NCBI RefSeq assembly: GCF_014635585.1
Contig: NZ_BMDC01000001.1
Location: forward strand, 596,139 to 660,138
DNA: 64,000 nt
Source of the DNA: Rothia aerolata
Lineage (GTDB): Bacteria > Actinomycetota > Actinomycetes > Actinomycetales > Micrococcaceae
Direction: 5' to 3'
The notes below the pieces were generated by a model, which saw only the letters and a list, made by a program, of their open reading frames with translations, had not been told where the DNA came from and made no database searches. Shown here one piece after another: positions 9,373 to 18,341 of the stretch. A program made the position numbers and the translations under genes. Positions within the stretch are counted from its first letter, which is position 1; each line of letters begins with the position of its first letter.

Positions 9373-10058
9373 TAGACCCCGCCCAGGGCCTTGAAAGCCA
9401 GGCGGGCAGAGAGGCGCTCAGCTTCTTTCTTGGCTGAGGCAACGGCAGCCTCAAACTCGCGCTCACCCACCACGGTTACCGCCGAGTAGGTGCGGGCGTG
9501 GTCGGGGCCTTCACCGGTCACCCGGTAGCGGATCTCTCCCAGCTTCTGCCCCTGAACCAGCACCTGCAAATCGGTCTTCCAGTCGCGGCCGCCCTCCAAA
9601 ATTTCTTCGTCAAAGAGCATGGGGCCAATCAGGCGTAGCACCAGCTCGCGGGCCGCTTCACGGCCGTTGGAGAGATAGCAGGCACCGAAGATTGCCTCCA
9701 TCGTATCGGCAAGAATATTGTCTTTATCAGCACCACCTGAGCGAGCCTCGCCCTTACCCATACGAATATGGGGGCCAAGTTCCAGGCTACGGGCTACCTT
9801 GGCAAGGGCCCAGGCAGAAACCACCACGTGATGGCGCTTCACCAGCTCGCCCTCGTCTAGGTCAGGAAAACGAACGTAGGTCTCTTCAGCAATAGCTAGA
9901 GACAGCACGGAGTCCCCCAAAAATTCCAGGCGCTCGTTATTGGGCACACCGGGATTCTCAAAGGAGTAGGAAGAATGTGTCAGTGCATGCTGAAACGTCT
10001 CGGCGTCAATATTGACACCGAGACGTTTCAACAAATCTGATGAATCAGAGTTTTTCAT
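9372..10058 (-). CDS. rnc: Ribonuclease III
   Basis: RNase III cleaves double-stranded RNA, including rRNA precursors. The 228 residues hold the catalytic domain signature NERLEFLGDSVLSLA near residues 40-54, the second acidic cluster DTMEAIFGA near 116-124, and a C-terminal double-stranded RNA-binding domain from about 155. It lies 8 nt after rpmF and overlaps mutM by one base. Confidence 0.96.
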   Translation of the reverse strand: MKNSDSSDLLKRLGVNIDAETFQHALTHSSYSFENPGVPNNERLEFLGDSVLSLAIAEETYVRFPDLDEGELVKRHHVVVSAWALAKVARSLELGPHIRMGKGEARSGGADKDNILADTMEAIFGACYLSNGREAARELVLRLIGPMLFDEEILEGGRDWKTDLQVLVQGQKLGEIRYRVTGEGPDHARTYSAVTVVGEREFEAAVASAKKEAERLSARLAFKALGGV

Positions 10059-10066
10059 GCTAACTA

Positions 10067-10270
10067 TTAAGCGTCAGCTACCTTGCGGCCCTTGTACTCG
10101 TAGAACAGGGCGTTGCCTGCTGAGTCGGTTACCAGCTTTGCCTGGTGAGGCAGTGAGTAGGTTACCTTGCCGTTTTCAACGGTCTTAACCAGCTGAGGAA
10201 CCTTAGCCTTCCACTGGGAACGGCGGGCGCGGGTGTTAGCACGGGACATTTTCCGCTTGGGAACAGCCAC
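10067..10270 (-). CDS. rpmF: 50S ribosomal protein L32
   Basis: A 67-residue basic protein beginning [19 protein letters not shown], typical of L32. It lacks the cysteine pairs of zinc-binding L32 forms, so it is the zinc-independent type. The start is GTG at 10270 preceded by an AGAGAAGAGAG purine run. DUF177 lies upstream and rnc downstream, the standard arrangement. Confidence 0.97.
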   Translation of the reverse strand: MAVPKRKMSRANTRARRSQWKAKVPQLVKTVENGKVTYSLPHQAKLVTDSAGNALFYEYKGRKVADA

Positions 10271-10308
10271 AGCTATCTCTCTTCTCTCGAATTAACAATT
10301 ATTTAAGT

Positions 10309-10920
10309 TTATTTGTCCTCACTGAACATGCCTTCTAGGGCAGCCCAGCGCGGATCAAGCACCTCATGGTGATGCCCCGGGTCTTCTTCCAGGCGGATTC
10401 CACACTGGGAACACAAACCCTGGCAAGAGTCCTTGCAGAGGGGCTGGAACGGCAATTTCAAAATTACGGCGTCCCGCAGAGCCGGTTCGAGATCGATGGT
10501 GTCGTTCTCCACGGCGTACTGCTCGTCTTCTTCGTCTTCAGAATCGCTAGAAGCAACCTTCTCAAATACGAAGAGCTCTTGAATATCTGCTGAAACGGTT
10601 TCTTCAACCGGATCAAGGCACAAGCTACATTCACCGTTAACGTCAACAGTGGCAGTGCCGGTAACCAGAATACCATCTACAACGGATTCGAGTCGGAGAT
10701 TGAGCTCAATATCCGAACCCTCTTCTGCTGAGATGAGAGCGTTGCCAAAATCTTCTGGCGCTGGTACTACTTCATCGAGGGTTTCCATGGTCCCCGGTCG
10801 ATGACTCAGATCCCTTACGGAGATCTTCAGGGGCGATGAATCTTTTCGTGAAATGACGAACTCCCTTATGAAAAGCTTTGACCAAGTACAAACTGTAGTT
10901 GCAGTTTGGCTACGTTTCAA
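10309..10920 (-). CDS. YceD/DUF177 family protein
   Basis: DUF177 (YceD) proteins are encoded next to rpmF across bacteria and are linked to 23S rRNA or ribosome maturation. Conserved features are the C-terminal CSLCLDPV and CKDSCQGLCSQCG cysteine pairs. The start is uncertain. ATG at 10920 gives 203 residues with an unusual MKRSQTATTVCTW lead. Homology begins near ISRKDSSPLKISVRDL, where a good AAGGGAG site lies upstream but only ATT is in frame as a start. I keep the ATG and flag the possible ATT start. Confidence 0.85.
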   Translation of the reverse strand: MKRSQTATTVCTWSKLFIREFVISRKDSSPLKISVRDLSHRPGTMETLDEVVPAPEDFGNALISAEEGSDIELNLRLESVVDGILVTGTATVDVNGECSLCLDPVEETVSADIQELFVFEKVASSDSEDEEDEQYAVENDTIDLEPALRDAVILKLPFQPLCKDSCQGLCSQCGIRLEEDPGHHHEVLDPRWAALEGMFSEDK

Positions 10921-10937
10921 CTATTCCATGCAGAAAG

Positions 10938-11432
10938 TTAATCTTCAAGCCCTGTTTCTGTGACCTTAACTTCCAGGCGTTTCTGCACCGGCCGCGGCAC
11001 GTAGGGGGTGAGGTCGCCGCCGTAGCGGGTCACATCGCGAACAATCGTGGAGGAAAGGTGGCTAAATTTGGGGTCGGAGGGCAGAAAGACCGTCTCAATG
11101 CCGGTCAGGTGCCGGTTCATTGACGCCATTTGCACCTCGTATTGAAAGTCCGCCGCATTGCGCACTCCCTTGACAATGGCCACCGCACCGCGCGACCTTG
11201 CGTAGTCGGCAAGTAGCACGTTGGGCATGAGTTCTACCTGCACGCCGTCCAGATACTCGAAGGTCTCTTGCGCCATGGCCAGCCGCTCGTCCAGGGTAAA
11301 GCTGTACTTCTTGGCCGAGTTGTGGGCGATTGCCACAATGACGTTGCCGTAGAGCTTGGCTGCGCGTGCGATAACGTCTACGTGACCATTGTGAATGGGG
11401 TCAAAAGACCCGGGGCAGATTACCGTTTGCAT
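10938..11432 (-). CDS. coaD: Phosphopantetheine adenylyltransferase
   Basis: CoaD transfers AMP from ATP to 4'-phosphopantetheine in coenzyme A synthesis. I start at ATG 11432 (MQTVICPGSFDPIHNGH), preceded by CTGGAAGGT, giving the normal length of 164 residues. A longer frame to 11819 overlaps the opposite aminotransferase gene and adds no homology. The nucleotide-binding HNGH (residues 14-17) and the HLSSTIVRD motif are present. It usually adjoins rsmD; here a plus-strand aminotransferase gene separates them. Confidence 0.95.
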   Translation of the reverse strand: MQTVICPGSFDPIHNGHVDVIARAAKLYGNVIVAIAHNSAKKYSFTLDERLAMAQETFEYLDGVQVELMPNVLLADYARSRGAVAIVKGVRNAADFQYEVQMASMNRHLTGIETVFLPSDPKFSHLSSTIVRDVTRYGGDLTPYVPRPVQKRLEVKVTETGLED

Positions 11433-11531
11433 ACCTTCCAGAGTAACAGTTTGCACCCGCCCGTAATACGCCGCGGCAGCCGTTGGGGGCGGGTAGTCTG
11501 GGCGTGTCGGGTTCGGTGAGAGGAGCGGTTG

Positions 11532-12770
11532 ATGTTTGAGGACGGCGTGGCTGGGGCAGGTGCGCAGCAGCAGGCACCCTGGGAGCGGGTGAGGCTTGCT
11601 GCAGGGCTGTTGAGCGAGCGGGGTTTCTCGTCCACGATTTTTGAAGAGATGAGCGCTCTCGCCCAGCAGTTCGGTGCCATTAACCTGGGCCAGGGCTTTC
11701 CCGATACCGATGGTCCGGCTGAGATTTTTGAGGTGGCTCAGACTGCAATGGCAGAAGGTATCAATCAGTATGCCACCATCGCTGGCCTGCCGGTTTTGCG
11801 TGAAGCGATAGCCGGGCACCAGCTTCGGTTTTACGGTCAGAGAATTGATGCCGATCGGCAGGTTACGGTTACAGCAGGAGCTTCAGAAGCCCTCTCTTCT
11901 ACTATCGCGGCACTGGTGAATCCCGGGGATGAGGTGGTGGTTTTTGAACCTTTCTACGACCTTTACCCGGCGGCGGTGGCCCAGGCAGGCGGGGTGCTCA
12001 AGCCGGTTCAGCTCAGACCCGAGAACCTTTTTCAGCCTGACCTCCGCGAGATAGAGGCGGCTTTTACTCCCCGCACCCGCCTGGTAGTGGTCAACGATCC
12101 GCACAATCCAACCGGGGCGGTGTTTTCTGAAGAGGTCAAGCAAAAGATTGTGGAGCTAGCAGAACGGCACGGTGCTGTGATTTTGCAGGACGCAGTTTAC
12201 GAGCACCTCACTTTTGAAGGCGAGGGCTTCTCCCCTATCTTCCGGGTGCCGGGTGCTGAAGACCGCACTGTTTTTGTCTCGGCTATTTCAAAAACCCACT
12301 CGCTGACCGGCTGGCGCATTGGCTGGATGGTGGGCCCTGCCGAGCTAATTCAGCAGATTCGCCTGGTCAAGGCATACTTTAGCCACTCGGCAGCGGCACC
12401 CCTACAGGTGGGTGCGGCGGCCGGCATCAACCTGGGAGCCGACTTCTACACGGCTTTCCGTGAGCGCTATACCCGCCAGCGCGACGTCCTGCTCGATGGG
12501 CTGGCGCAGACCCCCTTTAGGTTCGTGCAGCCGCAGGGCACCTTCTTTGCCGTGGCAGATATTAGCCAGCTCTTAGAGCAGAGAAAGGTGCCCGGCGGAG
12601 TAGAGCTCACCCGCCTGCTGGCACAGGAAGCGGGGGTGGTGGCGATTCCCATGACGGCTTTCGTTACCGAGGCAATGAAACCTGCCATGAACTCCTGGAT
12701 TCGCTTTGCCTTCTGCAAGCAGCCGCCCCTTCTCGAAGAGGCTGTGGAAAGGCTTAGAGGCTGGCTCTAA
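11532..12770 (+). CDS. PLP-dependent class I/II aminotransferase
   Basis: A 412-residue fold-type I aminotransferase, similar to the methionine/kynurenine aminotransferase group and to actinobacterial DapC-like enzymes. The PLP lysine is Lys254 in SAISKTHSLTGWRIGW; the NLGQGFPDTDGP, NDPHNPTGAVF and SWIRFAFC segments are also typical. ATG 11532 is preceded by GAGAGGAG at good spacing. The substrate cannot be fixed from sequence; N-succinyl-diaminopimelate or methionine/glutamine are candidates. It sits alone on the plus strand between coaD and rsmD and is convergent with rsmD (11 nt apart). Confidence 0.88.
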   Translation: MFEDGVAGAGAQQQAPWERVRLAAGLLSERGFSSTIFEEMSALAQQFGAINLGQGFPDTDGPAEIFEVAQTAMAEGINQYATIAGLPVLREAIAGHQLRFYGQRIDADRQVTVTAGASEALSSTIAALVNPGDEVVVFEPFYDLYPAAVAQAGGVLKPVQLRPENLFQPDLREIEAAFTPRTRLVVVNDPHNPTGAVFSEEVKQKIVELAERHGAVILQDAVYEHLTFEGEGFSPIFRVPGAEDRTVFVSAISKTHSLTGWRIGWMVGPAELIQQIRLVKAYFSHSAAAPLQVGAAAGINLGADFYTAFRERYTRQRDVLLDGLAQTPFRFVQPQGTFFAVADISQLLEQRKVPGGVELTRLLAQEAGVVAIPMTAFVTEAMKPAMNSWIRFAFCKQPPLLEEAVERLRGWL

Positions 12771-12781
12771 CCGGCAGAGAT

Positions 12782-13351
12782 TTAGGGCTCAGCAGGTTCT
12801 GCGTAGTAGAGGGTGGTCTCGCCGTACTTTTTTTGCGCAAAGAGCTCGATACCGGTGGGCCAGACAGGTTCCGGTGTTCTGGACGAGCGCTCCACCACAA
12901 CCACCGCGCCCTCGGCTAAGTGCGGGGTGAGCAGGGCGAGCAGGTCTTCGAGCTCGCTATTTTCAAGAGCGTAGGGAGGGTCGATAAACACCAGATCCCA
13001 GGAGGAGCCCCGGTAGGCAGAGAGAAAGGAACGGGCGCTCATCTTGTGAGTCTGAGCGCTAGCTGCCGGAAGTGCCTTGAGCAACGCGGCCACGTTCTTC
13101 TCGATGGTGGCAATCGCTTTAGGGTAGGTATCGGTAAAGTCGGCGTGAAGCGCGCCTCGGCTCAGAGATTCACAGCCCAGGGCACCCGAGCCACCGAAGA
13201 GATCCAATACCCGGGTGGAATCAAACATGCCGTAGGTTTCTAGCCGGGAAAAGAGAGCCTCTTTGACCCTGTCAGTCGTGGGGCGGGTGTTATCACCGGG
13301 CACATTTGCCAGGCGAAGCCCTCCGCAGGCTCCAGCAATAATTCGGCTCAT
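12782..13351 (-). CDS. rsmD: 16S rRNA (guanine(966)-N2)-methyltransferase
   Basis: RsmD methylates G966 of 16S rRNA during small-subunit assembly. The 189-residue protein starts MSRIIAGACGGLRL and contains the SAM-binding loop DLFGGSGALGCES and the catalytic DPPY in VFIDPPYAL. Length is normal. It lies downstream of recG, separated by a tandem repeat array. Confidence 0.93.
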   Translation of the reverse strand: MSRIIAGACGGLRLANVPGDNTRPTTDRVKEALFSRLETYGMFDSTRVLDLFGGSGALGCESLSRGALHADFTDTYPKAIATIEKNVAALLKALPAASAQTHKMSARSFLSAYRGSSWDLVFIDPPYALENSELEDLLALLTPHLAEGAVVVVERSSRTPEPVWPTGIELFAQKKYGETTLYYAEPAEP

Positions 13352-13440
13352 CGTACTTTCCCAACTGTTGCTACCTCAAAGATATGGGAGCTGCCCTTCA
13401 ACGGCGCTCCCATCAGATTATATTCAATCCTGTTGAGGTA

Positions 13441-13796
13441 CTCGGAATCGCTCAGCCCGCTACGCGGACTCGGCTGGCACTAAGGGCTACCGCCCATTCC
13501 GCTCGATTTCATCCCCCTCGCACGCTCGGGAAATCTTCGCTCCATCTCGCACGCTCGGAATCGCTCAGCCCGCTACGCGGACTCGGCTGGCACTAAGGGC
13601 TACCGCCCATTCCGCTCGATTTCATCCCCCTCGCCCGCTCGGGAAATCTTCGCTCCATCTCGCACGCTCGGAATCGCTCAGCCCGCTACGCGGACTCGGC
13701 TGGCGATTTACTTCCTCGCACGCTCGGAATCGCTCAGCCCGCTACGCGGACTCGGCTGGCGATTTACTTCCTCGCACGCTCGGAATCGCTCAGCCT
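13441..13796. repeat. Tandem repeat array between recG and rsmD
   Basis: Two 113-bp units (starting 13441 and 13554, nearly identical) are followed by two 56-bp units (13667 and 13723) and a partial fifth unit from 13779. Every unit starts CTCGGAATCGCTCAGCC and shares a core with CGCTACGCGG and CTCGGCTGGC that can fold into a short stem. The last partial unit contains the recG stop codon (TGA, complement of 13790-13792). No spacer pattern or cas gene is present, so it is not a CRISPR array. Bases 13352-13440 show nothing else. Confidence 0.85.
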
Positions 13797-16360
13797 CGTC
13801 CTAAAAACGCCTCGCGGTCAGCATCTAGTGCCCGGTCAATCGTCCTCGCCAAATCAGGATGCCCCGCCAAAGTCGGATCATCTGCCACCACACCGCGGGC
13901 ATCCTCCCGGGCCCGCTCAATCAACTTAGCATCGGTTAAAGCCCGCAGCAGCTTCAGCGTAGACTTCTTACCCGACTGCGCAGCACCCAAAATATCCCCC
14001 TCACGCCGCTGCTCCAAATCCACCCGAGACAGCTCAAAACCATCAGTCGTAGACGCCACCGCAGCCAACCGCTCCCGAGATACCCCGCCCTCAGGCTGGG
14101 TCGTCACCAACAAACAGGTACCCGGCAAAGAACCGCGGCCAATCCGCCCCCGCAACTGGTGCAAGCCCGAAATACCAAACCGATCGGCATCCATAATCAC
14201 CATCAAAGTAGCATTCGGCACGTTCACCCCCACCTCAATCACGGTGGTACACACCAGCACGTCAATCTCCCCGGCAGCAAAACGAGTCATCACGTCAGAC
14301 TTCTGCGCGGTATCCATACGCCCATGCAGAGCCTCCACCCGAACCCCGGCCAGGGCAGGAACATCCGCCAGCTGCTCGCTCATCGACAGCACAGAGTTCA
14401 GCTCACCACCGCGAGCGCTCTCCCCCGTCGCTGCCCGCGAAGAAAAAGCCGAACCAAAGAGAGCGCCGTCTGCCTCCGCAACAGCCCCAGCGGCGTCGTC
14501 CTCCCCAATCTTCGGAACCACCACATACACCTGATGCCCCGCGTCTACCTCTTCGCGGGCGCGCTGCCACAGGCGCTTCTCCCAGGCGGGGTGTTCAGCC
14601 AGGGGCACCACCACGGTCTGAATCTTCTGACGGCCAGCCGGTAGCTGGTCCAACACTGAGGTATCCAGATCGCCAAAGACTGTCATCGCCACGGTGCGGG
14701 GAATGGGAGTTGCGGTCATCACCAGCCGGTGAGGTAGCTCCCCCGTGGTCCCGCGCAGGGCATCGCGCTGCTCAACGCCAAAGCGGTGCTGCTCATCGAC
14801 CACCACCATGCCCAAATCAACAAACTGCACGGCATCGGCAAGCAGGGCGTGGGTTCCAATCACAATGTCCGCTGCCCCCGAGGAAATATCCAGCAAGGCC
14901 TTGCGTTTGGCGGCGGCCGGCATAGAAGACTTCAACAGCACCACGTGTACAGAAGTTTTTTCGGCAGGTGATCCCTCGTTCACCGGCTCCTCAGCAACCA
15001 GGTCGCCAAGAATTTCCAGCACCGACCGATAGTGCTGTTCCGCCAGCACCTCGGTAGGAGCCAGCATCGCCGCCTGGGCACCGTTATCCACCACCTGTAG
15101 CATCGCTCTCAGCGCCACCACGGTTTTGCCCGAGCCAACATCGCCCTGTAGTAGGCGGTTCATGGGGCTGGAACTGCCCAAATCAGCCCTAATTTCCTCC
15201 CCCACCTTACGCTGTCCCTCGGTGAGTTCATAGGGCAGAAGTTCCAAGAGCCGGTCAGCCAGGCCGCCGGTCTTGGCCGGGCGGGCTACCGTCTGCTGAG
15301 AAGCCCGGGAGGCCGCCATGCGGGCCAGCGCAGACTGTAGTACAAAGGCCTCGCGGTAGCGTAGAAAGTAGAGGGCTGCCCGCCAGGTTTCCTCCGAATC
15401 GGGCATATGAACAGCCCGATAAGTCCACGCCAGGCTGGGGATCTTGCGCTTACGGCGGATATCTGCCGGAATCGGATCTTCCAGGTCTTTCAGGGGTGCT
15501 TTATCTAGCACCTTCTCCACCAGCTTTGCCACCCGGTCGGTGGGAAATTTAGCGCTTGCCTTATAGACGGGAATCGGCGCGTTCGCGCGCGACTTCGCCC
15601 GCTCAATCGTCTCCGCCGTAGCGCCGTCTACCCGTGCCTGATTTTCTGCGAGGACGGCGTAGTGCGGGTTGGTCAGCGTGAGTTCGCCGCGGTAGCTCCC
15701 CACTTTGCCCGAGAACATCACCTGGTCACCAGCGTGAATCTCGCGTGCGGCTGTCCAGGCATTGAAGAAGGAGAGGGTCATGGTCGAGGGGCTACCCAGC
15801 GGGGCAAACCCTGCCTGCGCTTGGTAGGGCTGGCCGTAGTCGCCAAAGACCTGGCCCATGTCAAAACCCTGGGAATACTGGGCACCAAAAGAATCAGAGT
15901 AGCCCGAGGCACTGCCGGAAATTCGGGGGTTAGCGGTGTTGGGTCTGCCGTTGCCGCCGGGGGCGAACCGATAGTCAGCTCGGCCCGGCTGGGCATATGC
16001 CTGAGGGGTTGGTTGCCGAGGCTCATCGGTGAGGTGGTCGGTAATCACCACCTCGGTAATCGAGCCCCGCCGGGCCCGCATATTGCGGGTGGTCACTTTC
16101 AGTACCCGGGCAATCAGGGTGGCCTCCTGGCCTTCAACCAGCTCGGCAAAGGAGCTGAGCTCACCGCGGGGCAGATACTTGCGCGGGTAGAATTCCAGCA
16201 CATCGCTGAGGGTCTCTAGCCCCAAATGCTGCTTGGCGACCTTGGCCCCCTGGGCACCCAGATAGACCGAGAGCTTCTCGTTCTCTAGCCGGTCTTCAGT
16301 AGCGTATTTTTTCTGGACCTTGGCTTTAGCCGAGTTCTCGGGGGTTTTTGCCTTAGCCAT
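13790..16360 (-). CDS. recG: ATP-dependent DNA helicase RecG
   Basis: RecG reverses stalled forks and processes branched DNA. This 856-residue form has a wedge/OB domain, then helicase domains with Walker A LLQGDVGSGKT near 402-412, DEQH box VVVDEQHRFG near 520, motif TATPIPRT, and the C-terminal HQLRGRIGRG region. It is longer than usual because a Gly/Gln/Tyr/Pro-rich segment (about residues 110-187) interrupts the OB domain. The start overlaps the preceding DhaL-like gene by 8 bp. The stop codon lies inside the tandem repeat array. Confidence 0.95.
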   Translation of the reverse strand: MAKAKTPENSAKAKVQKKYATEDRLENEKLSVYLGAQGAKVAKQHLGLETLSDVLEFYPRKYLPRGELSSFAELVEGQEATLIARVLKVTTRNMRARRGSITEVVITDHLTDEPRQPTPQAYAQPGRADYRFAPGGNGRPNTANPRISGSASGYSDSFGAQYSQGFDMGQVFGDYGQPYQAQAGFAPLGSPSTMTLSFFNAWTAAREIHAGDQVMFSGKVGSYRGELTLTNPHYAVLAENQARVDGATAETIERAKSRANAPIPVYKASAKFPTDRVAKLVEKVLDKAPLKDLEDPIPADIRRKRKIPSLAWTYRAVHMPDSEETWRAALYFLRYREAFVLQSALARMAASRASQQTVARPAKTGGLADRLLELLPYELTEGQRKVGEEIRADLGSSSPMNRLLQGDVGSGKTVVALRAMLQVVDNGAQAAMLAPTEVLAEQHYRSVLEILGDLVAEEPVNEGSPAEKTSVHVVLLKSSMPAAAKRKALLDISSGAADIVIGTHALLADAVQFVDLGMVVVDEQHRFGVEQRDALRGTTGELPHRLVMTATPIPRTVAMTVFGDLDTSVLDQLPAGRQKIQTVVVPLAEHPAWEKRLWQRAREEVDAGHQVYVVVPKIGEDDAAGAVAEADGALFGSAFSSRAATGESARGGELNSVLSMSEQLADVPALAGVRVEALHGRMDTAQKSDVMTRFAAGEIDVLVCTTVIEVGVNVPNATLMVIMDADRFGISGLHQLRGRIGRGSLPGTCLLVTTQPEGGVSRERLAAVASTTDGFELSRVDLEQRREGDILGAAQSGKKSTLKLLRALTDAKLIERAREDARGVVADDPTLAGHPDLARTIDRALDADREAFLGRG

Positions 16361-17246
16361 GCAGGTGCCCGCCGTCTGCTAAAGAAGTCACCCGCACGTT
16401 GGTCACCTCGCCAAATTCAGCCAGTGCAGCCAGCACTGCTTCTGATTCTTTGGCGTGCACGTGCACTGCCCAGAGGGGAAGCTGCCCTGATTCATCCTGG
16501 CGGGCAATGGAAATAGAGTCGCCCAGGGCTTCTAGGCGGTCTCGGAGCTGGGCCATACCGACTGCGCCCACGGCAACAGTGCACATGACTTCTACTCCCT
16601 CGGCGACTTCCCGGTCAGCTAAAGGGGCCCGGTCAGGCGACCGCAAGAGTTCGGCGTATTTTTCTTCAGCCAGCCCCCGCTCAGAATGGGCCAGACTCAG
16701 CGCATTGACCACCAGAAAAAAGCCCACGGCACCGGAATCTGCCACCCCGGCGGCGGCTGCCTGGGGTAGTTTCTCCCGCGACTCAAATGCCGCCAGGGCT
16801 GCGGTCTCAGCCAGAAAGACCAGGTGTTCCTCAAGCTCCCCGGCAATTTCAGCCCGCGCCACGGCGTCCATACCCAGAAGAATCGTTCCCTCCACAGGGG
16901 AAGACAGCGATTCGCGAGCGCTAGCCGCCGCGGTGAAAAAAGCGAAGTGCAGGGCCTCGGGGGTCAGCACGCCGTCCTTACCCAAAGACTTCACCAGCGC
17001 CCGCAACCACACAGCCAAGAGAGAACCCGAGTTACCGCGTGCGCCCTGCAGGGCCGCAGAGGCCCCGGCTTGAGGGTCAGCATCCGCAGCAGCAGAGACG
17101 GTAGCCAGCATATTTGACCCCGTATCAGAGTCGGGCACCGGAAAGACGTTGAGAGCATTAATCTGCTGGGCGTGCTTGTCTAAGAGTGACTGGGCACGCT
17201 GCATCCAGAGGGGCCATATCTCAGTCAGGGTCGGTTCAGTTAGCAT
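16353..17246 (-). CDS. DAK2/DhaL-domain protein (FakA-like)
   Basis: The N-terminal DAK2 (DhaL) domain has the nucleotide/Mg motif NVFPVPDSDTGSNM near residues 32-45 and GARGNSGSLLA near 70-80. Proteins of this kind sit before recG in many actinobacteria and are related to fatty acid kinase A/YloV, usually above 500 residues; this one is 297 and seems to lack most of the C-terminal part, though the tail (about 215-297) keeps a small alpha/beta region. Whether it phosphorylates fatty acids is unknown. A GAAGAG site precedes ATG 17246, and it overlaps recG by 8 bp. Confidence 0.8.
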   Translation of the reverse strand: MLTEPTLTEIWPLWMQRAQSLLDKHAQQINALNVFPVPDSDTGSNMLATVSAAADADPQAGASAALQGARGNSGSLLAVWLRALVKSLGKDGVLTPEALHFAFFTAAASARESLSSPVEGTILLGMDAVARAEIAGELEEHLVFLAETAALAAFESREKLPQAAAAGVADSGAVGFFLVVNALSLAHSERGLAEEKYAELLRSPDRAPLADREVAEGVEVMCTVAVGAVGMAQLRDRLEALGDSISIARQDESGQLPLWAVHVHAKESEAVLAALAEFGEVTNVRVTSLADGGHLHG

Positions 17247-17286
17247 TCAAACTCTTCAGAATCTAACGGACAGGTACCCTTCTAGC

Positions 17287-18339
17287 TTAGCCGCTAAAGT
17301 GGTCCCAACCGCTACGGTCAAAGACTCGACCATCGACTGTTACGGGGGCTTCGGGAGCGAACTCGCTGCCGCAGCGCCCCACCACGGTAAAGCCTGTAGG
17401 CACCCGGTCTGGGGCAAAGGCCGCCAGCATAGCGTGGTCTTCGCCGCCGGTTGCCACCCACCGCAGCAGAATCTGCTCGGGGCTCTCCTGCTTACCACCC
17501 CAGGCACTAACGCAGGCGGCTGCCGGGCGTAGGGGCTCAAAGAAAGCGGCGAGTTTCTGCGAGTCAATATTGATACCGATCCCGCTGGCGCGGGCAATCC
17601 GCCCCGCGTCTCTTAGGAGTCCGTCTGAAATATCCATCATGGCGTGGGCGCTCTGCGCAGCCACCAGCCCATAGCACAGGGCACCAGCCGGCCGGGTCTG
17701 ACCGGTGAAGAAGCGCTGATAGTCGTCGAGTTCTTCCAGCTGCTGCTGCGGTGTCTCAAGAAGATCCAGCCCACAGGCGGCAGCACCCAGACTGCCCGCT
17801 ACTGCCAGGACGTCGCCCGGGGTAGCTGAATCGCGCCGCACGGGTTCGCCGCTGCTAGAACCTACGGCGGTGACCGTGACGGAAATTTCTGAACTCCGCC
17901 CCAGGTCGCCCCCCGCAATGGTGCAGAAATCTGCCCCCTGTGCCAGGGTAGAATCACAGATGCCTCGAGCAAAATCTTTCACCCAGTCAGACTCTACATC
18001 GCCCGGCAGACTCAAACTCACCAACAGGGTCTGGGGCTGAGCTCCCATCGCGGCAATATCGCCGAGATTCTGCACCGAAGCCTTCCAGCCGACGTCATAC
18101 CCGCCAGACTCATAACCGCTTGCCCAGACCCTGCGGAAATCCTGGTTCTCGGTCTGGGTATCAATGGTCATCACGGTTTTGCCCTGCAGCAGGTTCAGCA
18201 CCGCGCAGTCATCGCCGGGGCCAAGGGTAAGCACGGGGCTCTCCCCCTGTTGCCTCTGAGCCACCCTCTGGTTGTGCTCATCAATAATGGGGAGGAAAAG
18301 CGCCAAAAGCTGGGACTCAGAAAGGTCTGAAATCTTCAC
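17287..18339 (-). CDS. thiL: Thiamine-monophosphate kinase
   Basis: ThiL phosphorylates thiamine monophosphate to thiamine diphosphate, the cofactor of IlvB among others. The 350-residue protein of the AIRS/ThiL fold shows GPGDDCAVL near residues 41-49, a TIDTQTENQDFRR segment, and MDISDGLLRDAGRIARASG. The start is GTG 18339, two bases after the stop of the Pro/Glu-rich protein gene, so the two are probably cotranscribed. Confidence 0.93.
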   Translation of the reverse strand: MKISDLSESQLLALFLPIIDEHNQRVAQRQQGESPVLTLGPGDDCAVLNLLQGKTVMTIDTQTENQDFRRVWASGYESGGYDVGWKASVQNLGDIAAMGAQPQTLLVSLSLPGDVESDWVKDFARGICDSTLAQGADFCTIAGGDLGRSSEISVTVTAVGSSSGEPVRRDSATPGDVLAVAGSLGAAACGLDLLETPQQQLEELDDYQRFFTGQTRPAGALCYGLVAAQSAHAMMDISDGLLRDAGRIARASGIGINIDSQKLAAFFEPLRPAAACVSAWGGKQESPEQILLRWVATGGEDHAMLAAFAPDRVPTGFTVVGRCGSEFAPEAPVTVDGRVFDRSGWDHFSG

Positions 18340-18341
18340 GG

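Noticed and set aside
11433-11819. N-terminal extension of coaD
   Set aside because: It overlaps the opposite aminotransferase gene and CoaD homology starts exactly at MQTVICPGSF with a ribosome site.
13441-13796. CRISPR-like array
   Set aside because: Units are 113 and 56 bp direct tandem copies without unique spacers and no cas genes are present.
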